Positions 34,386 to 43,258 of a DNA stretch of 64,000 nt are shown piece by piece. The DNA is from Hoyosella sp. YIM 151337 (GTDB lineage: Bacteria; Actinomycetota; Actinomycetes; Mycobacteriales; Mycobacteriaceae). Position numbers and translations under genes: made by a program. Positions within the stretch are counted from its first letter, which is position 1. Each line of letters begins with the position of its first letter. The notes beneath the pieces are model-generated. The model was not told where the DNA came from. It was given only the letters and a program-made list of their open reading frames with translations, and did not search any database. The stretch lies in the NCBI RefSeq assembly GCF_026041215.1, contig NZ_JAPEIQ010000022.1, forward strand, positions 1 through 64,000, written 5' to 3'.

Positions 34386-37034
34386 TCACGCCTGTGCCTC
34401 GTCTCCTACGTCACCGCCACCGCTCAGCGCGGCTAGCACAGAGTCCAGCTCGTCCGGTTTCACGAGCACTTCTCGCGCTTTTGACCCCTCGCTTGGCCCC
34501 ACGATGCCGCGGGTTTCCATCAAGTCCATCAAGCGGCCCGCTTTGGCGAAGCCAACTCGAAGTTTTCGCTGCAGCATCGAGGTAGATCCGAACTGGCTCG
34601 AGACGACGAGCTCAACGGCCTGCAGCAGGTGGTCGAGGTCATCCCCGATGTCGGAATCGATGTCTTTTTTGTCGCCGGGCTTTGCGGTCGTGACGCCCTC
34701 TTGGTAATCCGGATCCGCCTGGGTTTTCGAGAAGTCAACGAGCGCGTGGATCTCTTCGTCGGTGACAAACGCGCCCTGCAGGCGAACTGGCTTCCCTGCG
34801 CCCATTGGCAGGAAGAGGCCGTCACCCATACCGATCAGTTTCTCCGCCCCTGGCTGGTCCAGGATGACGCGGGAGTCGGTCAGTGATGACGTCGCAAATG
34901 CCAGCCGCGACGGCACGTTTGTCTTGATCAGCCCCGTAACAACGTCGACAGACGGCCGCTGCGTCGCAAGAACGAGGTGGATGCCCGCCGCACGTGCCTT
35001 CTGTGTGATCCGGACAATCGCATCCTCGACATCGCGCGGCGCGGTCATCATGAGGTCGGCAAGCTCGTCGACGATCGCGAGGATGTACGGGTATGGACGG
35101 TACTCGCGTTCGCTGCCGAGTGGTGTCGTGATTTCGCCCGAGCGAACCTTTGCGTTGAAGTCGTCAATATGCCGCACCCGGCTGGCCTGCATATCCTGAT
35201 ACCGCTGTTCCATCTCCTCGACCAGCCAAGCCAGCGCCGCAGCGGCTTTCTTGGGCTGCGTGATGATCGGCGTGATGAGATGCGGAATACCCTCGTACGG
35301 AGTGAGCTCCACCATCTTGGGGTCGATCAGGATCATCCGTACCTCGTCCGGCGTCGCGCGGGCGAGCAGCGAGACGAGCATGGAGTTGACGAAGCTCGAC
35401 TTACCAGACCCGGTCGAGCCCGCTACGAGCAAGTGCGGCATCTTCGAGAGATTCGCAGACACGAATTCACCCTCGATGTCCTTGCCGAGGCCAATGACGA
35501 GCGGATGGTGGTCCTTGCGCGTGGACGGCGCGGCAAGGACGTCTGCGAGGCGCACCATCTCACGATCAGTATTCGGCACCTCGATGCCCACCGCGGATTT
35601 GCCCGGGATCGGCGCGAGCAGCCGGACGTTGTCGGTGGCGACAGCGTAGGCGATGTTGCGTGCGAGCTGCGTGATCTTCTCGACCTTGACCCCCGGGCCG
35701 AGCTCGACTTCGTACCGGGTAACTGTCGGGCCGCGGGTGTATCCGGTAACGGCAGCATCGATCTTGAACTGCTCGAGCACCCCAGTGATAGCTTCGATCA
35801 TCGCATCGTTTGCGGTGCTGCGAAGCTTCGGCGGATCGCCCTTGATAAGCAGCTTCCCAGGAGGGAGCTTGTAGTCGCCCTCAGGCTTGCGGTCGACGAT
35901 CTTCCCGAAGCCTTTATTCTTCGCCGAATCTTTTGGTGCCGGTTCTGCCTCGCCCTCGGCCGAGCCCTTCATCGGGATTGGCAGCTTCAGCGGGCGGCGC
36001 TTGGGTTCCGGGACCGGCGGCGGCAGAACTCCCGCCGCACCACCCGAATTGCCGGTGGGCGGATCGGCCATCGCATCGTCGAGGGTGGGCTGGTGGACGG
36101 TTCCACCGTCATCGTCAGCACCGGCACCCTGACGGCGGCGCGATGGGCGGCGCAGCCGCTGAACCGGGGCATCATCGCCGATAGCGTCCGGCCCGTAGTC
36201 GTCGTGTTCGTGTCCCTCGTGCCCGGGGAACACTCGCTCTTTCAGGCGGCCGAGTAAGGCGGGGATTTCACGCATTGTCGTGCCGGTTAGCAGCAGCGTT
36301 CCGAAGACGACAGCCAGGATGAGTATCGGCGTCGAGAGCCACACGGTGAGACCCTCGCTCAGCGGACCGCCGGCGATGAAGCCGAGGAAGCCTCCGGCAC
36401 CGCGCCGCAGGTCAGCGTCCTCAGGCAGTCCGGAAAGGACGTGCCATAGGCCGAGCATCCCGGCGCCGAGCATTACCGCTCCCAGCACAAGTCGCGGGCG
36501 CGTCTCGGGGTGCGGTTCGGTGCGCATCACGGTGACACCGATGCCCAGGAGCACGATCGGAAGCAGCCATGTCGGTGAGCCGAAGAGGGATCTCAGGCCG
36601 AGGTTGACCCACTCCCCCACCGGTCCGCCCGCTGAGAGCCACACGCTCGTTGCAATAATGAGTCCTAGCGCCATCAGCGCGAGACCGGCTCCGTCACGGC
36701 GGTGACCGGCTTCAATATCGCCCGCCCGCCCCACGGTGCGGGCCGTGGCTCCAACTCCGCGTGCGAGCACCGTCCAGCCGGATCCTATTCCGCGGCCCAC
36801 GACGCGTATCGCTGACATACCGCCACCTCCGCGGGGCCGGCTATTGCGGCGTTGTGAACCCCGCACCGCTGGCTTGCGGGGGGACTGACGGTTTGCGCGC
36901 TGCGTTTTCTTCGCTGTGGATCGCTGGCCCCCTGATGATGCAGACCTACGGGCAGGGCTTCCTGACGCACGCGCCGACGATCCGCGTGACGCGGATTGCG
37001 AGCGCGTGGTGCGTGTCTGAGTCCTGGCTGGCAT
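34386..37034 (-). CDS. ftsK: DNA translocase FtsK
   Basis: Division-septum DNA pump of 882 aa that clears and aligns chromosome ends for XerCD recombination. Order: basic Ser/Arg/Ala-rich N-terminus, about four membrane helices, a Pro/charged linker, the motor (Walker A AGSTGSGKSS, Walker B ILAIVDELADLMM) and a C-terminal gamma winged helix (VGFAKAGRLMDLMETRGIVG). ATG 37034 gives almost the same length as M. tuberculosis FtsK; an upstream extension to 37157 is rejected. A small conserved gene precedes it. Confidence 0.96.
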   Translation of the reverse strand: MPARTQTRTTRSQSASRGSSARASGSPARRSASSGGQRSTAKKTQRANRQSPRKPAVRGSQRRNSRPRGGGGMSAIRVVGRGIGSGWTVLARGVGATARTVGRAGDIEAGHRRDGAGLALMALGLIIATSVWLSAGGPVGEWVNLGLRSLFGSPTWLLPIVLLGIGVTVMRTEPHPETRPRLVLGAVMLGAGMLGLWHVLSGLPEDADLRRGAGGFLGFIAGGPLSEGLTVWLSTPILILAVVFGTLLLTGTTMREIPALLGRLKERVFPGHEGHEHDDYGPDAIGDDAPVQRLRRPSRRRQGAGADDDGGTVHQPTLDDAMADPPTGNSGGAAGVLPPPVPEPKRRPLKLPIPMKGSAEGEAEPAPKDSAKNKGFGKIVDRKPEGDYKLPPGKLLIKGDPPKLRSTANDAMIEAITGVLEQFKIDAAVTGYTRGPTVTRYEVELGPGVKVEKITQLARNIAYAVATDNVRLLAPIPGKSAVGIEVPNTDREMVRLADVLAAPSTRKDHHPLVIGLGKDIEGEFVSANLSKMPHLLVAGSTGSGKSSFVNSMLVSLLARATPDEVRMILIDPKMVELTPYEGIPHLITPIITQPKKAAAALAWLVEEMEQRYQDMQASRVRHIDDFNAKVRSGEITTPLGSEREYRPYPYILAIVDELADLMMTAPRDVEDAIVRITQKARAAGIHLVLATQRPSVDVVTGLIKTNVPSRLAFATSSLTDSRVILDQPGAEKLIGMGDGLFLPMGAGKPVRLQGAFVTDEEIHALVDFSKTQADPDYQEGVTTAKPGDKKDIDSDIGDDLDHLLQAVELVVSSQFGSTSMLQRKLRVGFAKAGRLMDLMETRGIVGPSEGSKAREVLVKPDELDSVLAALSGGGDVGDEAQA

Positions 37035-37160
37035 GTGTGTCAGGTTAGTCGCAATGACACCATCCTGACCATCCACCTCAGGCGTCACAACCAAGTCGTA
37101 ATCCTGGCTGTGTTGGGGATCACCGCCCATCCGGCGTTTTGTGCGGAAACTCCGCAACCG

Positions 37161-37448
37161 CTACGACCGGTCGCCGTGGTAGCCACCAACACCCTCGTCG
37201 TCGACCCCGTCCCAGAGTGAGTCGTCGTACGGAGTGTCAGGCACCACGATCCGCTCCGCTTGGGGAGCAGGCTGGGTGACCGGGGCAGGCCGTGATTGTT
37301 CGAAATCGTCGATATCGATACTCATACGCTCAAGATCGTTGACGAGGCGGCGCACGCTGGGTGCATCTCCGTACTTCATCATCAGCGTCCGCACGGACTG
37401 ACGTAGCTGCCCAATGCCCCTGCGCAGTTCAGATGTCTCTGTCACCAT
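37161..37448 (-). CDS. Small conserved protein upstream of ftsK
   Basis: Protein of 95 aa. The N-terminal half is helical (ETSELRRGIGQLRQSVRTLM, then PSVRRLVNDLERMSIDIDDF); the C-terminal half is acidic and probably disordered. ATG 37448 follows GGAGGTGCC. It is 126 bp upstream of ftsK on the same strand. I do not recognise a named family; a coiled-coil partner of cell-division or DNA-binding proteins is possible but unproven. Confidence 0.72.
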   Translation of the reverse strand: MVTETSELRRGIGQLRQSVRTLMMKYGDAPSVRRLVNDLERMSIDIDDFEQSRPAPVTQPAPQAERIVVPDTPYDDSLWDGVDDEGVGGYHGDRS

Positions 37449-37549
37449 GTCGGCACCTCCATGCCCGCTCAGCGCTGAGCGCTACCTAAGTGCCCGCCAA
37501 ACCGGCTGCCCGACGGGCGTACGTTCGAATCTGCCCTCACCCCCACTAT

Positions 37550-37565
37550 GTGTCAAGCATCACAT
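37550..37565. promoter_or_regulatory. Candidate Crp/GlxR site
   Basis: TGTGT-N6-TCACA matches the TGTGA-N6-TCACA consensus at nine of ten positions and lies 58 bp upstream of the membrane-protein gene at 37624. Confidence 0.5.
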
Positions 37566-37623
37566 TTCTGGTGGTTTAATCAGACATCGATTCGGTATCA
37601 GCTCGGCACGTCGGGGGAAGATG

Positions 37624-38322
37624 ATGATTCGCCGTGACGGTGAGGCCCACAACAGCGGGCACTCGGCAGGTCCCGCTGAGGTTCACCACGTGGCGCACCG
37701 CATTGCGACTGTCGCGTGGCTGGCGATCGCCCTGGGACTGACAGTCCAAATACTCGTGCTCGCGGCCCAGCTTGCGGGCGGTGCCACGTTCTCGGGCCCA
37801 AGATTTCTCGCGGCGGTCACCCAGGGCGTTTCCTGGTCCGTGATTGTCTGCATCGGGATTGCAGCGGGAACCATCCTCATGCGTGCATCCGTCACGTTCG
37901 CCGGTGTCATCGGCTTCGTGTGCGCCCCCGTCGCACTTGGCGTGGCTCGCGGGACGCAGCGGGGCGTGAGCGAACTCCTTGGCCTGCCGGCCGAGGGCAT
38001 TACCACAACGCTTGTCGCAGTAGCAGCTCTCAAAGCACTTCAGTACGGGTTCCTGGGCTTCATGCTTGCCCGCCTCGTTCAGCATGGGACCGAGCGGCTG
38101 CGACCTTACGTGGTCCTCGGGGTCGCCACCGCTGCGACATTTGGCGGTGTCATCGTCGTTGTCACCGCTATGATTGCGCGCAGCGCTGGCACACCCGTCA
38201 CCACATCTGGTCTGGCTGGCCTCATGGTGAACGAACTCGTCTTCCCGCTTGGCTGTGTTCTCGTGGTCTTCACCGTGCAAACCGTCGCACGACTGCAGCC
38301 ACGGCCTCCTGGCGGTAGCTGA
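37624..38322 (+). CDS. Multi-pass membrane protein of unknown function
   Basis: Protein of 232 aa with a soluble, His-containing N-terminus (about 25 residues) and then five to six hydrophobic segments; no recognised motif. Two adjacent ATGs (37621 and 37624) follow GGGGA; the second has better spacing. It is preceded by a Crp/GlxR-like site and converges on the monooxygenase gene (5 bp between stops). No function is proposed. Confidence 0.7.
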   Translation: MIRRDGEAHNSGHSAGPAEVHHVAHRIATVAWLAIALGLTVQILVLAAQLAGGATFSGPRFLAAVTQGVSWSVIVCIGIAAGTILMRASVTFAGVIGFVCAPVALGVARGTQRGVSELLGLPAEGITTTLVAVAALKALQYGFLGFMLARLVQHGTERLRPYVVLGVATAATFGGVIVVVTAMIARSAGTPVTTSGLAGLMVNELVFPLGCVLVVFTVQTVARLQPRPPGGS

Positions 38323-38327
38323 CGGCG

Positions 38328-40166
38328 TCAACTCAGGTGGTGCACGTCCTGAAGTCCGTACACCGGCGTGGGGATGCCCTCGTAACGCGCCTTGAGCTGC
38401 AAGGCAAGATACAGCGAATAGTGACGTGACTGATGCAGATTGCCGCCGTGGAACCACAGCCCTTTTTGCTGAGTCGGCTTCCACATGTTGCGCTGCTCGC
38501 CCTCCCACGGACCCGGATCTTTGGTCGTGTCAGAACCGAGGCCCCACACTTTCCCCACTTTGTCCGCGACGTCCTGTCCGATGAGGTCAGCTGCCCAGCC
38601 GTTCATCGACCCATATCCGGTGGCGTACACAACCACGTCGGCCTCCAGCTCGGTGTCGTCGTCGAGGATCACGCTGTTCTTCGTGAGTTCCCGGACGTTG
38701 CCGTGTGCGAGCTTGATCTCACCGTCCGCAACGAGTTCTGCGGCACCGACGTCGATGTAATAGCCGGAACCGCGCCGCAGGTATTTCATAAAGAGACCTG
38801 ACCCGTCATCGCCCCAATCGTGCCGGAACCCGGCCTTCTCGAGCCGATCGTAGAAGTCAGCGTCCCGCTCCCGGATCTTTTCGTAGATGGGAATCTGGAA
38901 CTCGTGCATGATGCGGTACGGGATGGACGCAAACGTGAGGTCCGCCTTTTGTGTCGTCATCCCCGCTTTGAGCGCGCGCTCGGAGTAAAGATCTCCGAGG
39001 CCGAGTTCCATCAGCGAGTCGGATTTGACGATGTGCGTTGAGGAGCGCTGCACCATTGTGACGTCAGCATCCGCCTCCCACAGAGCGGCGCAGATGTCGT
39101 GCGCCGAGTTGTTGGCGCCGATCACCACAGCCTTCTTCCCGCTGTACCGGTCCGGCCCCGGATGCTGGCTGGAATGGTGCTGATCTCCCGCAAACTTGTC
39201 TTGCCCGGGGAAGACGGGGATGTTCGGTTTCCCTGACATGCCGGTCGCGAGCACGAGCTGCTTCGGCCGAAGGATGAGATCCTCACCGTCACGGTTGACT
39301 CGGACCTTCCACTCCCCCGACGCTTCGTCGAACGACGCGGACGTGCACGTCGTCGAACTCCAGTAAGGCACCTCCATGACCTTCGTGTACATCTCGAGCC
39401 AATCACCGATCTTGTCCTTCGGCGTGAACACCGGCCAGTTGTCCGGGAAAGGCAGGTACGGGAGGTGGTCGTACCACACCGGGTCGTGCAGGCAGAGCGA
39501 CTTGTATCGCTTTCGCCACTGATCCCCGGGTCGTTCGTGCTTGTCGATGACGATTGCAGGCACGCCGAGTTGCCGCATACGCGCGCCGAGTGCGATACCG
39601 CCCTGTCCCCCGCCGATGATCAGTACGTAGGGCTGGCGCGTGTAGCCCAGTTCCTGCGCTTCGCGAGCACGATGATCAGCCCAGGTGACGCGTTTCTTGT
39701 TCGCGCCGTGCACTACGCCCTTGGGGCGGCGCTCGCCCCGATTCTCCTCGTGGCCCTTCAATTCCTGCAGGGCGGTGAGCAACGTCCATGCGCCCTCCTC
39801 CTTCAGGCGGAGGTGGCCGGATCCGCGCCCGGTAGCGGTGTCGAAGCTGATCCACGCGCTGATCACCCCGTCGGCTTCAGTTGGCGGTTCGGTGGTGCGG
39901 AAGCCCGAAGGATCGGTCATCTCCAGTTGCGCGGTGAGGAGTTCCGCGATGCCGGCGCGTCCCTCGACAGTCTTCAGATTCCAGGTAAACGCGACAAGAT
40001 CACGCCAGAAGCTGTCGGTGGCGAAGAATCCTGCAGCCCTCTCGATATCGCGCTCGGCAAGTGCGTACTCAAACTCCGCTAGCCACGCATCGACGCGCTG
40101 CTGCGGCGTGAGTTCCAGCTCGGGCAACTGCGCTAACTCTTCGTGGGGGACAAGCATGTCGGTCAT
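38328..40166 (-). CDS. Flavin-containing monooxygenase with N-terminal NTF2/SnoaL-like domain
   Basis: Protein of 612 aa. Residues about 25-145 form a SnoaL/NTF2-like domain (RVDAWLAEFEYALAERDIER, FFATDSFWRDLVAFTWNLKT). The rest is a class B flavoprotein: FAD motif VLIIGGGQGGIALGARM, a FAGDQHHSSQH motif in the place of the FMO/BVMO fingerprint, and the second nucleotide motif VVIGANNSAHDICA. It should oxidise a small organic compound with NADPH and O2; the substrate is unknown. ATG 40166 follows AAGGAG. A longer in-frame extension upstream looks non-coding and is rejected. Confidence 0.88.
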   Translation of the reverse strand: MTDMLVPHEELAQLPELELTPQQRVDAWLAEFEYALAERDIERAAGFFATDSFWRDLVAFTWNLKTVEGRAGIAELLTAQLEMTDPSGFRTTEPPTEADGVISAWISFDTATGRGSGHLRLKEEGAWTLLTALQELKGHEENRGERRPKGVVHGANKKRVTWADHRAREAQELGYTRQPYVLIIGGGQGGIALGARMRQLGVPAIVIDKHERPGDQWRKRYKSLCLHDPVWYDHLPYLPFPDNWPVFTPKDKIGDWLEMYTKVMEVPYWSSTTCTSASFDEASGEWKVRVNRDGEDLILRPKQLVLATGMSGKPNIPVFPGQDKFAGDQHHSSQHPGPDRYSGKKAVVIGANNSAHDICAALWEADADVTMVQRSSTHIVKSDSLMELGLGDLYSERALKAGMTTQKADLTFASIPYRIMHEFQIPIYEKIRERDADFYDRLEKAGFRHDWGDDGSGLFMKYLRRGSGYYIDVGAAELVADGEIKLAHGNVRELTKNSVILDDDTELEADVVVYATGYGSMNGWAADLIGQDVADKVGKVWGLGSDTTKDPGPWEGEQRNMWKPTQQKGLWFHGGNLHQSRHYSLYLALQLKARYEGIPTPVYGLQDVHHLS

Positions 40167-40200
40167 CGGGACTCCTTCATAAACGGGCCTGTGACCTAGA

Positions 40201-40224
40201 GCACACCTCCAACGGGAGGTGTGC
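40201..40224. terminator. Short perfect hairpin upstream of the monooxygenase gene
   Basis: GCACACCTCC-AACG-GGAGGTGTGC, a 10-bp perfect stem with a 4-nt loop, between the LacI gene end and the monooxygenase start (same strand). It could end transcription of the LacI/GH13 unit or lie in the monooxygenase leader; no T-run is present. Confidence 0.55.
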
Positions 40225-40264
40225 GGCAAGGGTTGCGGAGGGTTGCACCGCGAGGGCACCCGCG

Positions 40265-40324
40265 ATACGTGTGCACAAAAGCGCACCCTCAGGCGCGGGA
40301 GGCGGCGCGTATCTGCACACGTAT
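40265..40324. repeat. Long-range inverted repeat after the LacI gene
   Basis: ATACGTGTGCA (40265-40275) and TGCACACGTAT (40314-40324) are perfect 11-bp complements, with GCGC/GCGC pairing inside the 38-nt spacer. It starts 8 bp beyond the LacI stop, so a terminator is the simplest reading, with the second hairpin at 40201-40224 close behind. Confidence 0.55.
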
Positions 40325-40332
40325 GGCGCTGG

Positions 40333-41373
40333 TCACGCGCCGGGCACCGAGGTGCTCGACCGCACGACGAACTGCGTTTCGACTGTGATGCTGTCCGCGG
40401 GCATCGATCCCGCGCCGGACGCAAGGTGATCCAGCAGCATCCGCACGGCCTGCATGCCCTGTCGCGCAGGGAATTGCGCGACTGTAGTGAGACCCACCGT
40501 CTCGCCCAGTGGGTTCCCGTCGACGCCGATAACAGAGAGATCCGCGGGCACCCTGAAGCCCAAGTCACGCGCCGCGAGGATCGCACCGACCGCCATCTCG
40601 TCGGATGAACAGAACAGCGCCGTCGGCCGCCTGCCTGGGCTGGCCAGCAACTGCTTCGCTTTCTTGTAACCATCGCCAACCGTGTAGTCGGCCGCGATGT
40701 CCCATTGCGGGACCGGTTCAACACCCGCCTCACGCAGCGCCAATCGGTAACCCTCGCGACGATCCGATGACATGGGAAAGTAATCCCGGCTCGTTTCGTC
40801 CAAACCACCGAGGTGCGCGATCTCGCGGTGTCCCAGCCCGATGAGGTGCTCAGTGGCAAACCGGGCAATCTTGTGCTCGTCGAGATGCAGACTCGGCACG
40901 CCCGGCACCAAGCCGCCGATTTCGACGATCGGTTTGTCTACATCCAGAAGTTGCTGGAGCTCTGACTCGTCGAGCCGCAGCGCGACCGCCACCACGGCAT
41001 CGAGACGTTTTCTGAGCAAGAAGTCGGCAAGTACCCGCTCCCGCTGCCCCTCCTGCTCAAAACTGTAGAGCGAGAGATCATATCCCGCACTCATTAGCTG
41101 GGCGGTTGCGCCATCGAGCAGTTCAGCAAAGAACCACCTGTTGATGTAGGGCATGATGACGCCGATTGTCCGGCTGCGCCCGGACGCGAGACTCGATGCC
41201 GCATAGGACATCACGTAGCCAAGCTCCTTTGCGGCAGCAAGGACGCGGTCGCGCGCTGCGGGCGACACATGCCCGCGGCCGCTGAGCGCGCGTGAGGCGG
41301 TGGCCGTGGAAACCCCGGCTCGTTCCGCGACGTCCTTGATCCCGGCCACTGCCCCTCTTCGGTTCGCTGTCAC
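40333..41373 (-). CDS. LacI-family regulator of the alpha-glucoside locus
   Basis: Repressor of 346 aa: HTH at the N-terminus (AGIKDVAERAGVSTATASRA, then LSGRGHVSPAARDRVLAAAK) and a sugar-binding domain ending in a C-terminal STSVPGA tail. GTG 41373 overlaps the stop of the upstream GH13 gene by four bases, so the two are co-translated. It most likely acts on the palindrome-like sites at 43121 and 43188, controlling both halves of the divergent locus. Confidence 0.92.
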   Translation of the reverse strand: MTANRRGAVAGIKDVAERAGVSTATASRALSGRGHVSPAARDRVLAAAKELGYVMSYAASSLASGRSRTIGVIMPYINRWFFAELLDGATAQLMSAGYDLSLYSFEQEGQRERVLADFLLRKRLDAVVAVALRLDESELQQLLDVDKPIVEIGGLVPGVPSLHLDEHKIARFATEHLIGLGHREIAHLGGLDETSRDYFPMSSDRREGYRLALREAGVEPVPQWDIAADYTVGDGYKKAKQLLASPGRRPTALFCSSDEMAVGAILAARDLGFRVPADLSVIGVDGNPLGETVGLTTVAQFPARQGMQAVRMLLDHLASGAGSMPADSITVETQFVVRSSTSVPGA

Positions 41374-43100
41374 ATGAGTCTTACCCAGACACCGTGTCCT
41401 GGCCGCAGGCAGCCATCCGCCACCGCACCCGCCGCGCTGGTGAGCAACACCTCCGAGCGCGGCAAGCGCACGTCCGTGTCACCCATGTTCACCATTACCA
41501 GGACATCGCGGTTCACAAACGCGAGGCACGCCGTGTCATCGTAATCGGAAAGCCAGCTTAGCGACCCATGTCCGAGGTCCTTCTTTCGCCGCAGTTCCAG
41601 CGCAGCGGTATACAACGACAGGGTTGAGGATGCGTCGTGGCGCTGACGGTCCCGCGCGAACTCGTCCCAGCCAGCAGGCTGGGGCAGCCATGTGGTTCCG
41701 CTCCGGCTGAATCCTGCCGCGGCAGCGGCGCTATTCCACGGCAGCGGCACTCTGCTGCCGTCACGCCCGAGCCGGGCGCCGGCCGTGCGCCGGTACGTCG
41801 GGTCCTGGCGGAACGAATGCGGCATCATCGTGTGGTCCGGGAGGCCGAGTTCCTCACCCTGGTACAGGTACACGACGCCCGGCAGCCCGAGCATCATCAG
41901 CGAGGCCGCGCGTGCTCGCACCTGGCCGAGTTGCAGATTTGGCTGCTGGTCTTCCGGCCCGAGGCCGTCACCGGGCCGCGCTGGCACGCCTTCTACGCCG
42001 AGTCGTGTTGCATGGCGCGGAACGTCATGGTTGGAGAGCACCCACGTGGTTGGTGCCCCCACCGAATCGAATGCGCGCAGCGACTCCTCAATCACGGTGC
42101 GGTATTTCGCCGCGTCCCACGGGCAGGAAAGAAACGCGAAGTTGAAGGTCTGATGCATCTGGTCCGGACGCACCCAGTTCACGAGCCGGTCCAGCGGATC
42201 GATACTGGCCTCCGCGCACAGGACGCGGTCCTCACCGTACTCAGCGAGCACTTCACGCCATCTGCGATAGATGTCGTGAAGGGCGGGCTGCCCGAACATG
42301 GGGGCGAGATGACCTGGATAGTCCTCGGTGCCAACGCCGTCCGGGCGGCCATGCCAGTCTGGAAGCCCATCCTTCTTCACCAGCGAGTGCGCGACATCGA
42401 CGCGGAAGCCAGCGACACCGCGGTCCAGCCAGAACCGGAGGATTCGCTCAAACTCCTCGTGGACCGCCGGATTATCCCAGTTGAAGTCGGGCTGCGACGA
42501 ATCGAATAGGTGCAGGTACCACTGCCCCGGCGTACCATCCGGCTCCACCACCCTGGTCCAAGCGGGTCCGCCGAAATGTGATTGCCAGTTATTCGGGGGC
42601 TCGGCGCCGTCCGCGCCTTTCCCATCCCGAAAGACAAACAGCGCGCGTTCAGGGCTGCCCGGGCCCGCCGCCAGCGCCGCCCGGAACAGCGAGTGCTCCT
42701 CCGAACAGTGGTTGGGCACGAGATCGACAATCACCCGGATGCCCAGCTCACGAGCACGTTCCACCACGTGGTCGAAGGTGTTCAGGGTTCCGAATATCGG
42801 GTCGACATCGCAATAGTCACTGACGTCATAGCCACCGTCACGCTGAGGTGAGGGATAGAACGGCGACAGCCACACGGCGTCCACACCTAGCTCGGCGAGC
42901 TGATCCAGTTCCGCGGCAACACCCGCGAGGTCGCCGTTTCCGTCGCCGTCGAAGTCACGAAACGAGCGCGGATACACCTGGTAAATCACCGAGGAACGCC
43001 ACCATTGCGCGACGCCCTCCGCGGTGTCCGCGGGGTGGATTGCGGTCAGCTCGGCGGGTGCGACCGGATCTGACTGAATATCGGAAGGAAGCGCTGACAT
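41370..43100 (-). CDS. GH13 alpha-glucosidase / oligo-glucosidase
   Basis: Cytoplasmic (beta/alpha)8 enzyme of 576 aa. Conserved GH13 regions: VDLVPNHCSEEH (region I), GFRVDVAHSLVKK with nucleophile Asp (II), VLCAEASI with acid Glu (III) and WVLSNHDVPRH (IV). QVYPRSFRDFDGDGNGDLAG near the N-terminus is the alpha-glucosidase/oligo-1,6-glucosidase type. It should hydrolyse imported maltose-like or other alpha-glucosides. It forms a two-gene unit with the LacI regulator, divergent from the importer genes. Confidence 0.92.
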   Translation of the reverse strand: MSALPSDIQSDPVAPAELTAIHPADTAEGVAQWWRSSVIYQVYPRSFRDFDGDGNGDLAGVAAELDQLAELGVDAVWLSPFYPSPQRDGGYDVSDYCDVDPIFGTLNTFDHVVERARELGIRVIVDLVPNHCSEEHSLFRAALAAGPGSPERALFVFRDGKGADGAEPPNNWQSHFGGPAWTRVVEPDGTPGQWYLHLFDSSQPDFNWDNPAVHEEFERILRFWLDRGVAGFRVDVAHSLVKKDGLPDWHGRPDGVGTEDYPGHLAPMFGQPALHDIYRRWREVLAEYGEDRVLCAEASIDPLDRLVNWVRPDQMHQTFNFAFLSCPWDAAKYRTVIEESLRAFDSVGAPTTWVLSNHDVPRHATRLGVEGVPARPGDGLGPEDQQPNLQLGQVRARAASLMMLGLPGVVYLYQGEELGLPDHTMMPHSFRQDPTYRRTAGARLGRDGSRVPLPWNSAAAAAGFSRSGTTWLPQPAGWDEFARDRQRHDASSTLSLYTAALELRRKKDLGHGSLSWLSDYDDTACLAFVNRDVLVMVNMGDTDVRLPRSEVLLTSAAGAVADGCLRPGHGVWVRLM

Positions 43101-43120
43101 GAGATCGATGATACGCCGTG

Positions 43121-43134
43121 TGGAATCGCTTGCA
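43121..43134. promoter_or_regulatory. LacI/MalR-type operator proximal to the GH13-LacI unit
   Basis: TGGAATCGCTTGCA is centred on CG with a perfect right half (CGCTTGCA) and a left half differing at two positions from the TGCAAGCG form known for MalR/CcpA-like regulators. It lies 21 bp upstream of the GH13 start. A second copy of the TGGAATCGCTT core is at 43188, inside the importer promoter. Confidence 0.62.
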
Positions 43135-43174
43135 TAGATGTTTACAAGGCGTTATGTGCTTTTCCATGATGTTC

Positions 43175-43219
43175 TAGACAATGCTTCTGGAATCGCTTAC
43201 TCTTGTGATTCACTTCACC
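43175..43219 (+). promoter_or_regulatory. Promoter of the alpha-glucoside importer with operator and Crp/GlxR site
   Basis: TAGACA (43175-43180), 17 bp, TACTCT (43198-43203). TGGAATCGCTTACT (43188-43201), the second operator copy, fills the spacer and the -10 region, where a bound repressor would exclude polymerase. TGTGA-N6-TCACC (43204-43219) fits the Crp/GlxR consensus at nine of ten positions and begins at the base after the -10. The start codon is at 43259. Confidence 0.62.
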
Positions 43220-43258
43220 TCTTCGAGTTCGCGCGTATCCGATCACACGGAGTTTTTG

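Noticed and set aside
34977-36257. Open frame of 426 codons on the plus strand opposite ftsK
   Set aside because: It mirrors the FtsK motor region, has no ribosome site and its product has low-complexity composition.
40167-40868. N-terminal extension of the flavin monooxygenase
   Set aside because: The extension overlaps the LacI gene, contains Arg/Cys-rich non-domain sequence, and the ATG at 40166 has an AAGGAG site.
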